Source: Rhodamnia argentea (taxonomy: Eukaryota; Streptophyta; Magnoliopsida; Myrtales; Myrtaceae). From it: a DNA stretch of 64,000 bases. Shown in pieces: positions 12,280 to 23,324 of the stretch. Positions within the stretch are counted from its first letter, which is position 1, and every line of letters starts with the position of its first letter. Made by a program: the position numbers and the translations under genes. The notes under the pieces were generated by a model. It ran no database searches. It had not been told where the DNA came from and saw only the letters and a program-made list of their open reading frames with translations. The stretch covers positions 2,666,001 through 2,730,000 of the forward strand of contig NC_063157.1 in the NCBI RefSeq assembly GCF_020921035.1, in the 5' to 3' direction.

Positions 12280-14012
12280 TCAGAAGTAAGAACAGCACTC
12301 AGGGGATTGTTTCGATCTCATGACCGTCACATCCTCACATATCAACTGATGAATGATCCGCGCAAAATACATGTTATCATCTTTTAATCTGGTCTCTGAA
12401 GTTCTAGGAGTTACAGATTTCATCTTTTTCACTGTCAGATTTCCTTTCCCCTGGAAATTCTGCTTCTATATTCAAACTTCCCGTGATTTTTTTTATCTAT
12501 ATAGAAAATTGATACAGGTAATTTTTACATTTCATACTTTAATGTGTTTCTATTTTAAGATACCTGCAAATTGATGACGCGGATGCTGCACGACAAAAAT
12601 GCGGTCCAACATCATTGGCGGATGAGAGGAGAGAGCTGGGTAGTCATCACCTGTGGAGACAGGACCGGCTCTGGATCTGGTTGCCACTCGCTAGTGGGGC
12701 GATACCAACTCCTCTTCTTCAGCGTTGTTACTATTATGCCTGCAAGTACAATGTTCTTTATTTCCACCGGCCGTTACCGTCATTCACTCAAGCCTGCTTG
12801 TTTACACTGAAGCAAAAGAAAAAGTCCTGTTCTGTTTCAGGCAAAATTTCAAGTATTATTCCAGTTTCAAAAGATTAAGAAAATATCATATGTGAATTTT
12901 GAGTGTCGAATGGAAGTTTCGGGAATTTCAGATTTAGAAAAAGTCAAAGTGCGTGGATTGCGAGAAAGAATCGGATTAGGCAGAAGGCAAAATCGTTAAA
13001 AGTCAACCCAGATAGGGGACTATCCTGTATTCTGTCATCTTTTTCCTTTGCCTTCCAAAGATCCTGCATGTTTGATGTGTTCGCCGGAGAGGTCAACTTC
13101 TGCAACGTTTTACTGTCATCAACTGGTCTTAGAATGGACACCAACGAAACGGAGCAAGTCTTCACTATGAAACAGAGCTCAAAAACAGAGGCCTCCCGGA
13201 TTTCCACCTCCTAAATCTTTCTGCTTTACTGCAATAGGTCCCCATTCACAGACACGACGGAGTGATTAATCTCTGTCCATTCAGCCAGGAATCAGTTCCA
13301 TACAGGTATTGAATTCACGAGTTAATTGCTTGTCTTCCATACTGCAAACCCTCCTAGTTGTCTTTACAGAGGACAACTATTTTCTGTAGAACTGTTGATG
13401 TGTATCCATCAGCACCATCTCATAGAACAACAGAAGGCAAGCAAACAGGATTACAAAAATGAAGATGGGAACCAATAAAATCGAGTCAACATGGAGCAGT
13501 GTGAGTGGTGACCTGACTTAGGGGATAACAACACAAGGGACAAAGCAAGTTCCTTAAATTTAATCATCATCAACATAGTATTCTAACCTATAAAAATTGT
13601 CATGCAGAGGCCAACCTTCGGAAGGGACAAAGCAGAGCATAACAAAACAGAGGATCCCAAATGTTAATTATAGCTTTGCCGGCTCTTGACAATTCAAATT
13701 CAACCCATCTCTGTCTCCAAACTTTCTCTCTCCCACAGTCATTTGTAGATCTCAACCACCGCTCCCTCCAAGAGAATAAGTTAATAATCAGAACAAAAGG
13801 AGCATGAAGGATTTGTGTCTTTTGCTCCCTTTTTTTTAAAACCCTGGAAAGAACCTTTATCAAAAACATCGCTACATCCAAATGAACAGCACGCCAACAC
13901 ATAAAGAATATGCTCTCCACCGTCCTCTTCCCTGGTAAAAAAATCACTGCCTAAAGTGTTTGTTTAAGCGCGATTTGTTAATGGCCATCTCTATCCTCCT
14001 CCGGCTTGGTCA
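12280..14012. other. Intergenic region and NSP1 upstream DNA
   Basis: No conserved coding sequence. The short frames at 12353-13214 (+) and 13600-13947 (-) have no family signature. CT-rich tracts just before and after 14013 could be 5' UTR of the NSP1 gene. No clear TATA element was assigned. Confidence 0.5.
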
Positions 14013-14108
14013 ATGATCAGACGCTGTCTTTTAAACGCAGAGAGCCTCCTCCTTATCTCTCTCTCCCTCTCTCTCCTGGCACTCGGTCATCGTTCCTATC
14101 GAGCAAAA

Positions 14109-15770
14109 ATGACCATTGAAGAAGCAGAGCCGAATCCTCACATCCTAGGCTGGATAGAGGATTCAGTCTCGTTCTTCCCTTCGCTTCTCGACGACCCGTA
14201 CGACTCCTCCGAGATCAATGGCTACAACTGGTGGGATCCGAATCAGGATTTCGCGCAGGATCTTATCTACACCAGCGCAACTTCCATCACCAGCACCATC
14301 ACCACAGCAGACAGTAGTGCTCACACCGATGCAACCCCTGACACCACAGCCACAGCCATGAATCCTACTGTTGCCGCTAACCATTCGGAGGAGTCGGTCA
14401 CACAAGAGATGTCGAAGAAGAGGAAAGCATCATTGGACAATCAAGATCACACCCAGAGGAGAAACCAAAGTCCTAGTACCATCGAGAACTCCGGATCGAT
14501 CGATGTGAAGCCAGCGAAACCGGTGCTGGGAGTGAAGAGAGCTGCTGGCAAGAAACGCTCAGCTGTGTCCTCGGGAAACAACGGCAACAACTGTAACAAC
14601 AAGGAAGGGAGGTGGGCAGAGCAGTTGCTCAACCCATGCGCAGCCGCAATCGCTGCCAACAACCTTAACCGGGTGCAACACCTCCTCTATGTTCTCCACG
14701 AGCTTGCCTCTCCGACCGGTGATCCCAACCACCGCCTCGCCTCACATGGCCTCCGGGCCTTAACCTACCACCTATCCTCTTCCACCTCTCTGCCATCGTC
14801 AGCTCCTTTCACATTCTCATCCGCAGAGCCGCGCTTCTTCCAGAAATCTATCCTCAGGTTCAACGAGAGCAGCCCCTGGTTCGCCTTCCCAAGCAACATC
14901 GTGAACTCCTCCATCCTCCAAGTGCTCAGTGAAGAACCCGACAAGTCGCGGAACCTCCACATCCTCGACATCGGCGTCTCCCACGGCGCGCAGTGGCCAA
15001 CGCTGCTTGACAGCCTTAGCCGCCGCCCCGGCGGGCCCCCTCCGCTGGTCCGCCTCACCGCAATCTCCCCCACTGGGGACGGTGGAGACGCCGACACGCC
15101 CTTCTCCATGGCTCCCCCTGGCTACGACGTGTCCCCACTCCTCCTCGGGTTCGCCAAGACCCTCAACATCAATCTCCAAATCAACCGCCTCAATAACGTT
15201 CCCCTCCAAGGCCTAAATCCCCAATCCATAGACGCCTCCCCTGACGAAATCCTAATCATCTCCGCCCAATTCCGCCTCCACCACCTAAACCACAGCGACC
15301 GCACTGAGTTCCTCAAATCCCTCCGAGCCCTCTGCCCGAAGGGCGTGATCCTGAGCGAGAACAACGGGGACTGCGCATGCGCGGGGTGCGTGGACTTCGC
15401 GACAGGGTTCTCGCTGCGGATCGAGTACCTGTGGCGGTTCCTGGACTCGACGAGCGCAGCGTTCAAGGGTAGGGAGAGTGAGGAGAGGAGGATGATGGAG
15501 GGGGAGGCGGCGAGGGAGCTGACGAGCGCGGCGGAGATGAATGAGAGGAGGGAGAGGTGGTGCGAGCGGATGAGGGAGGCAGGGTTCGCGGGGGAGGGGC
15601 TCGGCGAGGACGCCATCGACGGAGGCCGAGCGCTGCTGAGGAAGCACGACGGGAACTGGGACATGAAGGTGGAGGAAGACGGTGGGAGCCATTGCTGCTT
15701 GAGCTTGGGGTGGAAAGGTCAGCCCGTGTCCTTCTGTTCGTTATGGAAGTTGAGTGGTGGCGGGAAATGA
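14109..15770 (+). CDS. NSP1: GRAS-family transcription factor NSP1
   Basis: An intronless 553-residue protein. It opens with the NSP1-type N-terminus (MTIEEAEPNPHILGW, then EDSVSFFPSLLDDPYDS and INGYNWW). A low-complexity Thr/Asn region follows, then a basic stretch (GVKRAAGKKRSA), and a GRAS domain from about residue 172 to the end. Within it are LLNPCAAAIAANN, the VHIID-like LHILDIGVSHGAQWPTLL, SAQFRLHHL and the C-terminal SAW-type block ending PVSFCSLWKL. NSP1 acts in the nucleus, usually with NSP2, and is needed for symbiotic signalling and for strigolactone biosynthesis gene expression. The start was chosen at 14109 because the family begins MTIEE; an in-frame ATG at 14013 would add a 32-residue hydrophobic leader encoded by a CT-rich tract. 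No lesions seen. Confidence 0.93.
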   Translation: MTIEEAEPNPHILGWIEDSVSFFPSLLDDPYDSSEINGYNWWDPNQDFAQDLIYTSATSITSTITTADSSAHTDATPDTTATAMNPTVAANHSEESVTQEMSKKRKASLDNQDHTQRRNQSPSTIENSGSIDVKPAKPVLGVKRAAGKKRSAVSSGNNGNNCNNKEGRWAEQLLNPCAAAIAANNLNRVQHLLYVLHELASPTGDPNHRLASHGLRALTYHLSSSTSLPSSAPFTFSSAEPRFFQKSILRFNESSPWFAFPSNIVNSSILQVLSEEPDKSRNLHILDIGVSHGAQWPTLLDSLSRRPGGPPPLVRLTAISPTGDGGDADTPFSMAPPGYDVSPLLLGFAKTLNINLQINRLNNVPLQGLNPQSIDASPDEILIISAQFRLHHLNHSDRTEFLKSLRALCPKGVILSENNGDCACAGCVDFATGFSLRIEYLWRFLDSTSAAFKGRESEERRMMEGEAARELTSAAEMNERRERWCERMREAGFAGEGLGEDAIDGGRALLRKHDGNWDMKVEEDGGSHCCLSLGWKGQPVSFCSLWKLSGGGK

Positions 15771-16810
15771 CGATGATTAACTAGCGAAATTGGGGTTTAG
15801 AGATTATCAATTCAGATCTTGCCTAATTAATCAGTTTGTAAAATAGTGAAATTCGGTGCTTTTGGTTATATTTTTGCGTTCACTTACGCGTTTGCAAATG
15901 CAAAGAGCATCAAAAGTGGGACTGACGAGTGCTCTGGATTTAGCAAACGCCTAGGTTTCACATCCATGTTTCAATAACGAATGGACAGCAGTTCATTAGT
16001 AGCGGTTCCAGATTGCTAATGTTACACAACCGTGATTAGGGACGAAACAGAATTGAGTTACGCGCAAGTATCTCAGGATTGGGTACATGATCATCGGAGA
16101 TCGACTCGATCTTAAGTTGCTATCGAACTTGATCTAGTACCTCCTCGAAATGAGCTCGAACTCATCCATAATCAGCTCAACGGGCTGAAGATCCTGTTCT
16201 CCTAATCAAGCTTGCATTATTTTTCCTTAAATAGTTAACAATCGTAAGACTTATTCACCGGAAATCTATAGCAGCAGCATTAACAAACATAACTTTATTG
16301 GCCGGCTAGTTTGTAGAAATAGGATAGCAGAAATCGTAGTACGATGGATGACTTCAGCCTTCAGTTGATATCCAATATAACTTCTGTAGGGAATACTGAT
16401 ATTCTAGGTTATAAAGCTCAGCTCAAGTTCCTTCAGGAATTGATCACAATCGAATCAAGCTCAGCTCGAGAACGAATTGTAATCGTTTATCTAGCTCGAT
16501 CTTGCATTGTATTTGGCTCGACTGAAACTCGATTCGACCCCTCGATATAGTTTCGAACGAACGACTTACTCAGGGGTTAGCGATAATCATGCGCTGCGAT
16601 GACAAGTTGTCCGTCCTCTCCAAGATGGTGAGTATTCAAGTCGAAGTTCATCTTGATTTGACTGCCGGCGGAGGAGTTTCATGAGAAGCAACAAGCAAGG
16701 AGATTCCTGACCACCGTACCAACATCCACAGACCATAACATACCATCGACAGGGCACTACGTAGCTAGGTCCCATGGCCCCCTCATCTCTATTCCGTGCC
16801 ATGCTAAGTT
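15771..16810. other. Intergenic DNA downstream of NSP1
   Basis: AT-rich sequence with several 'gctcgatct / agctcga' phrases and no conserved frame. Likely NSP1 3' UTR and spacer; I see nothing else. Confidence 0.5.
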
Positions 16811-16933
16811 CATAGTGTTACATCCCAATTCCTACGAGAATAGAGTAATGACACGGTCATCATTTCACTTAAAGGATGCAACCTCAAAATGTAACTTGTT
16901 TAACCTAAAATATATATATACACACATACGTTT

Positions 16934-16972
<39 letters not shown>
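16934..16972. repeat. (TA)n microsatellite
   Basis: About 19 uninterrupted TA units inside the solo LTR. Confidence 0.95.
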
Positions 16973-16975
<3 letters not shown>

Positions 16976-17701
16976 GTCGTACGGTTCTGATAAAATAACC
17001 TTCTATAGACCAACAAAAAGATACGCGTAATCAGCAAAGATTTTAGAAGCTCGTCATCTATACATACAACTTATAAAAAAAAAATCCCCTATCAAAAGTC
17101 CCCCCCGCTAATGAAGCGCTCTTCTACTTGTGCATCATCGAAGAACCCGAAAAACAAGTAAGATGAAAGGAGTGAGCTAATACGGCTCAGTGAGTAATAT
17201 ATTTCTTCTAAGCGGATCGAAGAATTACTATGCACCTTTATAAAAAATAATATACTTCCAGCAAATCCTTTTACATATAAGGTTAACAACACTAATAACT
17301 TACAATCATAGATCAACAATCAATGGTCAATCCATTGAGTAATCCCAAACCAAGTATCAATGGTCTATCCACCGATTAATCTCAATCAAAGCAAAAGACA
17401 ATGGTCCACTCCATCGATCGCTAGAATGCTCTATATCAGACTATGGTCACGTTTAGCGCCGTGACAAAGGCGACCAAGTTTATCCCTCTTGGCTAGGTCT
17501 ACCACCTATATCAACCGGTGGTGCCGCCCAAAAGGACGTCCCGATAGTATACATACCTCTCCCACTTAATGAGTTTTTAACATAGCGATATGAGCATGGC
17601 ACATAAAGCACAATCTCCAATAATCCAATCAAAATCAGAACCATCTCATAACAACTCAAACAAACTCCACAATAGCATTTATTGACAAAATGCATTTCAT
17701 A

Positions 17702-17704
<3 letters not shown>

Positions 17705-17753
<49 letters not shown>
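17705..17753. repeat. (TA)n microsatellite
   Basis: A run of about 24 TA units inside the solo LTR, close to its middle. Confidence 0.95.
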
Positions 17754-17755
<2 letters not shown>

Positions 17756-19350
17756 CTTTCAGATATTTCCTTCGCAAAGCATTTATTCAAGGCATTTCAA
17801 ACGATTTTCTTTCCACAACTACTACAAATAATACATTTCAAAGCTTTGTCAGTCAACGACAAAAGGTAGTAAATGTTCGATCCAATTATGCAAGAAATAT
17901 GCTCTTTTCTTATTTCATAACATATCTAGTATTCTTTTTTTTTTTAAGCTTGAAACATGAGTTTACAAACTCAAAGAAGAAAAGTACTACTCACCTGATA
18001 AAGCCAAAATCCAACCATGTTGGTCACTCGAACCGACTCATCCGAATCATATTCAATATATAGAAAAACGAATCAAATCGAGTAACAAGTCATCCTAACG
18101 CACGACTTAGCTAAACTACACTTATTAGTGACAAAACAACGACTACGCGTCAACGGAAACTTATCCCTAACAGAAAATCAATGATGTTTGCTATAGTCAG
18201 CTCGCGCACCAAAACCGTTAAGGCTATAACTTCCCCCATCAAACTCCGTTTCAAGCTATCTTACTGTCCATGCGAAGCTTGTTCAACATACTACAAAAGT
18301 CTCAACATAGCCAACCTCAGGCGATAACTGGAAACTAACGAAATCAGGTCTCGAAGTTTACTGTTCGCGCTGTACTGTAGCGCATTAGAATTGAAAATCT
18401 TGTTCCGGGCAAACCGTATTGTCAAATTAAGATCCGTTGAATCCTACGGGTCCATAACATCCTAAAGTTTTTTTTTCAAGCAAAAACGCAGCCAATCACC
18501 CATGAGATCATACACAGCAGCTCAGTTTTCCCAAAAATCCGAATTTTTCCCTAAATCCAAAGAATCACGTCAATAGGAGGGAAGAGAGGTGCGAGCCCTT
18601 ACCTAGAGCTGTGACACGTAGTGGAATGAATTCGGTGAGACATTCGTGGCGGGTGGCGCACGCACGTGATTTCTTTTTTTTTTTTTCTTTCTTTTTCCCT
18701 TTCTCCTCTCTCCTTTCCCTTTATCTTCTTTTCTTCCTTTCCTTTTTATATCCTGGTCGTGCAGCTTAAAAGGAGTGGCTGACTGCCCTCTTTTACTTTT
18801 TCTTCTTCTCTCTCTTTTTTTTTTAATGGTGGGTCCACCACCTTGGTTGACCTGCTCAAACAAGGGCCAAATATTACACATAGAGCACCACTAAAGTGGT
18901 CGCGCCACCATGGCGTGTGATGTGCTCGATTACGACATTACTCCGTCGAACGAACGGCATGCTTGTCTGCCAATTCCTGTATGCTGTAAGGGGCACAGGA
19001 ATGTCATATAAGCATCTTACGCATTGGATACATATCCTTAGGATGTGATCGAACAGTTTTGAACAGTCAGCACACTAGGTATTCACTCGTCGCCAGCCTC
19101 GACAAATCGCAATCGGATTCATAGTGGGAATCATATCACAGCCCTTGTCTTATGCCCTGATTTCCTAGACAACTCAAATCCATTCCGTACATGTGCGATA
19201 CAATGGGCATGGACCCTCAGTACCTAAACCACCAATTGCTTCAATCACGAATAACCCCTCTCTTTCCAGGAAACCGCCGAACTGATCACGTTCACATTCG
19301 ACATTCTATGTTCAGACCACATCAGTCAATTAATGCAACTCCGAAGTCAC

Positions 19351-19358
19351 TATAAAAA
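19351..19358 (+). promoter_or_regulatory. TATA box candidate of the LRR receptor kinase gene
   Basis: TATAAAAA lies about 270 bp before the chosen ATG at 19623 and leaves room for a 5' leader. Assignment is by position and consensus only. Confidence 0.45.
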
Positions 19359-19622
19359 ATAGAAGGCGACAGCTGGAAAAGGTGCACACTGGTGAAATGC
19401 GCACTACAAATCATAGTAAAAGTTGACCAAGATTCTCTCTCTTTCCCCACGTCATTGTCCACCTCATTTTCTGCCAAGATCTCTCTGTCTTTCTCTCCCG
19501 TGAACGCTTTTGGCCATTCTTGCAAGAATTTCCCCCACCCTAGTTTCTCTCCAGGACAGGTCTCGTTCCTAGGTTGCCCGGACTCTATAAAATCAGAATA
19601 TGACATACTAAGCGATCTCACC

Positions 19623-22600
19623 ATGAACTGTGTCGAAATGGAATCAAGAAAGCTTTTGCCATTCACTCCACACCCTGTCATCTTCAGTCTCTGCCTCCTG
19701 CTTCCTTGCACTTACTTCACTCTCTCTCACTCTGCTAAACTAGGGAATGACACAGATAGACTTGCCTTGCTGGCCTTCAAGAACCAGATATCCCACGACC
19801 CTTTTGCCACGCTGGGCAATTGGAACGATTCGGTCCATTTTTGCCGATGGAACGGGGTTATTTGCGGTGGTCGACACGAGAGGGTCGTGGTGCTAGACCT
19901 CCAGTCCAGGAACTTGACAGGTACTATCTCACCGCACATAGGAAACTTGACATTTTTGAGGAAAGTCCGTCTGCGGTACAATTACTTCCATGGCAAGATC
20001 CCGAAAGAAATGGGACGTCTGTATCGGCTTCAAGCGATCGGACTCACCCAGAATCTTTTGGAAGGTGAGATTCCTGTAAATCTCGCTCAGTGCTCGGAGC
20101 TGAGGATTCTCGATTTAGTCGCAAACAGCCTCCAAGGAAGAATTCCACCGGAGCTGGGCGAGCTCGGTAAGCTTACGGAATTAGGACTTGCTGTCAACAA
20201 CTTGACAGGCCCAATCCCGAAATCACTAGCGAACCTCACGTTTCTCAGCGAGTTTTCTCTATCTGAAAATAGACTGAGTGGCAACATTCCTAAAGAGCTC
20301 GGCCGGCTGAGGCAGCTCCGCATGTTCCAAATCTCATCGAACGGACTCTTGACAGGTTCGATTCCTGCTCAGCTATTCAATCTCTCTCTCATGGAGTACT
20401 TTGGTGTTAGTGAGAACCAACTTGTCGGAGAAATTCCACCTGATATAGGATTTACTCTTCCAAACGTTCGGATTCTTCTCTTGGGACTAAACCAGTTTTA
20501 CGGTTCAATTCCAAACTCCATATCTAATGCAAGTAGGCTTGAGTGGCTTTTTATTTCATTTGGCCAGTTGACCGGTTCGATACCTCAAGATTTGGGGAAG
20601 TTGAAAAACCTGGTGAAGTTGAATCTTGGGATGAACGAGCTTGGCAACGGGGATGGAAATGACCTTGCATTTCTTTCCTCATTAGTGAACTGCACAAAAC
20701 TTGAGGTCCTTGCCTTCAACAACAACAGTCTCAATGGGGTTTTGCCAAATCACATAACCAATCTCTCTTCAAACCTCAATTACCTTCTGATGGGAGCAAA
20801 TAGGATTTCCGGTAGCATCCCGAACGACATTCAAAAGCTCGAAAACCTGATCTTGATTAGCATGGAAGAGAATCTCTTCACCGGACAAATCCCCGCCTCC
20901 ATTGGGCTTATGAAGAACCTGCAGGTTTTGTCAATTTTCGGCAACAAATTTTCAGGGGAAATTCCTCAATCCATTGGTAATCTTACTTCCATGGTAGAAC
21001 TCGGCTTAAATGATAATTCTCTCCAGGGAAACATACCTTCAACCTTAGGAAACTGTCAGAGTCTTCAGAGGCTCTCTATGGCAAATAATAACCTTTCAGG
21101 TACTATCCCTGAAGAGGTCATTGGTATTCCTTCCATAACGGATTGGTTAGACTTGTCTGCAAATAAGCTAGCCGGTCCGATACCGTTAGAATTAGGAAAA
21201 ATGAGACAGATCACATATCTAGACTTATCAGACAACAGACTATCAGGAGAGCTACCTAGTTCACTTGTAAGCTGCGTTAGTTTGGAATTCTTGAATCTAA
21301 GCGGAAATCTCCTCAAAGGATCAATTCCTTCCTCCTTAAAAAGTCTCAAAGGGATTCAAGAACTCGATCTGTCACGCAACAACTTCACAGGCAACATCCC
21401 TGATTTCCTCGGCTCTCTCACCTTCCTGAAAAATCTGAACTTGTCGTTCAATCATCTGGAAGGTGAGGTCCCGGAAGGTGGAATCTTCAAGAACGCGAGT
21501 GAAGTCTCAATTGCAGGAAACAGTAATCTTTGTGGGGGCCCGGCGGCATTGCATCTACAGAAATGCACAACACCAAGAGTTCATTCCAGGAAGTTGTGGC
21601 GACGTTTGTATGTCAGGAAAATGATAATCCTCGCAGCTGCTGGTGGAACATGTGCAATCTTGATATGTTCCATTCTCATACTTTATAGAAGGAAAAGTGT
21701 CAGGAGGAAGAAATCCTTAGAGACGATTCCTACAGAGGATGAAAAGAAATTTCGGAAGATTACGTATGCTGAGCTTTCCAGGGCAACAGATGGCTTCTCT
21801 TCAGCTAAAAAGATAGGGACCGGCAGTTACGGTTCAGTGTACAAAGGATGCAGCGGAGAAATGGAGGTTGCAGTGAAAGTTCTCGACCTCCAGCAACGTG
21901 GAGCTTCGAAGAGCTTTATAGCAGAATGCGAAGCGTTAAGATCGATCCGGCATCGGAATCTCTTGAAGATAGTCACTTCTTGCTCGAGCATTGATTTCGC
22001 TGGGAACGAGTTCAAGGCATTGGTCTACGGCTACATGCCGAATGGGAGTCTGGAGAAGTGGTTGCATGTAGATAATGCAGATGACCAGAATTCTGGCCGG
22101 AGGCAACTCAGTTTTGTGCAGAGGGTTAGCATAGCCATTGACATAGCTCAGGCTCTGGACTATCTCCATCACCATGCAGACCCTCCAGTCGTTCACTGTG
22201 ATCTTAAGCCGAGCAATGTCCTCCTCGACAAAGACATGACCGCTCATGTTGGCGATTTCGGATTAGCAAGGCTCCTCTATGATAAGAACCCTCAGATTCA
22301 ATCGAGCCTGAGTACTGGTGCCTTTAAGGGTACTATTGGATATGTAGCTCCAGGTAAATTCTTTTTTGCCCTATAATCTTGGACAGAGATATCTCATAGA
22401 TCCTTCACTTCTCAGGACCCTTTTTGTGAAAAATGAACAAAAGACATTTCAAAATTGGACTGCAGAATTCAACCTCTTTTCATTTCGAGAATGCTCATAT
22501 ACAAATGTTTTGGGATTATATTTGTTGAACTGATGCCAAACTGGTATTGTGTTTTGGTGAAGAATATGGAATGGCTGGTGAGATTTCAACTTGGGGGGAT

Positions 22601-22930
22601 GTGTACAGCTTTGGGATTCTAGTGATGGAGATGTTCACTGGGAAGAAGCCAACTGATGAGATGTTCATGGAAGATCTCAGCCTGCATAGCTATGTGAACA
22701 GGGCTATTCCAGATGGAGTGGCCGAAATAGTCAACTCAAAACTACTTGAAGAAGTCTTCCACCATCAAGAGATCGACAGGGCAACCACTTCTAGAAAGCA
22801 AAGCAAAGCTCAAGAGAGCTTGACCTCGATTCTGAAAATCGGCATCTTATGCTCCGCCGAACAACCTGGAGAACGACTTGATATGAAGGAGGTTGTCGTG
22901 CAGTTGCAATCACTCAGAGAAATGATCTAA
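19623..22930 (+). CDS. LRR-XII receptor-like kinase (EFR/Xa21-type, non-RD)
   Basis: Exon 1 is 19623-22353 and exon 2 is 22563-22930, with a GT..AG intron of 209 bp splitting the APE motif of the kinase (GYVAP / EYGMAG). The spliced product is 1032 residues. It has a hydrophobic signal sequence in the first 40 residues, an LRRNT block (DRLALLAFKNQIS...WNGVICGG), some twenty 24-residue LRRs with LSGxIP motifs, a membrane helix at about 666-690 and a kinase domain. The kinase has the glycine loop GTGSYGSVYKG, the lysine in VAVKV, HCDLKPSN and DFG. Cys in place of Arg in HCD makes it non-RD, the class that includes immune receptors FLS2, EFR and Xa21. A plasma-membrane pattern-recognition role is likely but the ligand is unknown. 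The open frame upstream of 19623 starts only with GTG; ATG 19638 is a second possible start. Confidence 0.92.
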
Positions 22931-23324
22931 AATCTATGGATCTGTAATAGTTTCACTGGGTCATGATAAAAGTGATGCGTAGGGTGAGCACCAGAAGTAG
23001 TTAAGGTAGTAGATGAAAACTAAGTTAATAGATATACTAGCTAGGTTTGCATTATATTTCATCTTAAAAGAATTAACCAAACCCAAAACCCATGGTTGGA
23101 CAATGAAGTAGTCTCAAATATGCATAGCATTTTACCTTTTCTCTGCGATGCTGTTTCTAATCGACTTTCATGAAGCAAACGAAGATGCATCAATAGGAAT
23201 CATTTGCTTATATAGATACTTGAAGGATTACTTGAATCAGAGAGCATCAGCAAAAGTTCAGATCTATCAGAGTAGCAAATACGACAGAAAGTTGCAATCA
23301 GAATGCTATCTTCTTTTATCACGT
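22931..23324. other. Convergent 3' intergenic region
   Basis: A short spacer between the receptor kinase stop and the hydrolase stop on the other strand; the two genes converge. Probably 3' UTRs of both. No further feature seen. Confidence 0.5.

Larger units (their letters stand above)
16816..18878 (-). mobile_element. Solo LTR, 2063 bp, with 5-bp target duplication
   Basis: The unit starts TGTTACATCCC and ends ATATTACA, so it has TG..CA ends. It is bounded by the direct repeat CATAG at 16811-16815 and 18879-18883. No gag or pol coding is present, which fits a solo LTR left by recombination. A second, truncated copy of the same sequence lies in the opposite strand sense at 9512 to about 10100, which supports reading the minus strand as LTR sense, though orientation is not certain. 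It contains two (TA)n runs and, near 18660-18830, a long pyrimidine stretch. Frames inside (for example 18603-18881) are low complexity. Confidence 0.8.

Noticed and set aside
14163-15692. Several long minus-strand frames (up to 180 codons)
   Set aside because: They are antisense shadows of the GC-rich NSP1 coding sequence and show no family pattern.
18603-18881. 92-codon basic frame on the minus strand
   Set aside because: Lys/Arg low complexity from the purine tract of the solo LTR.
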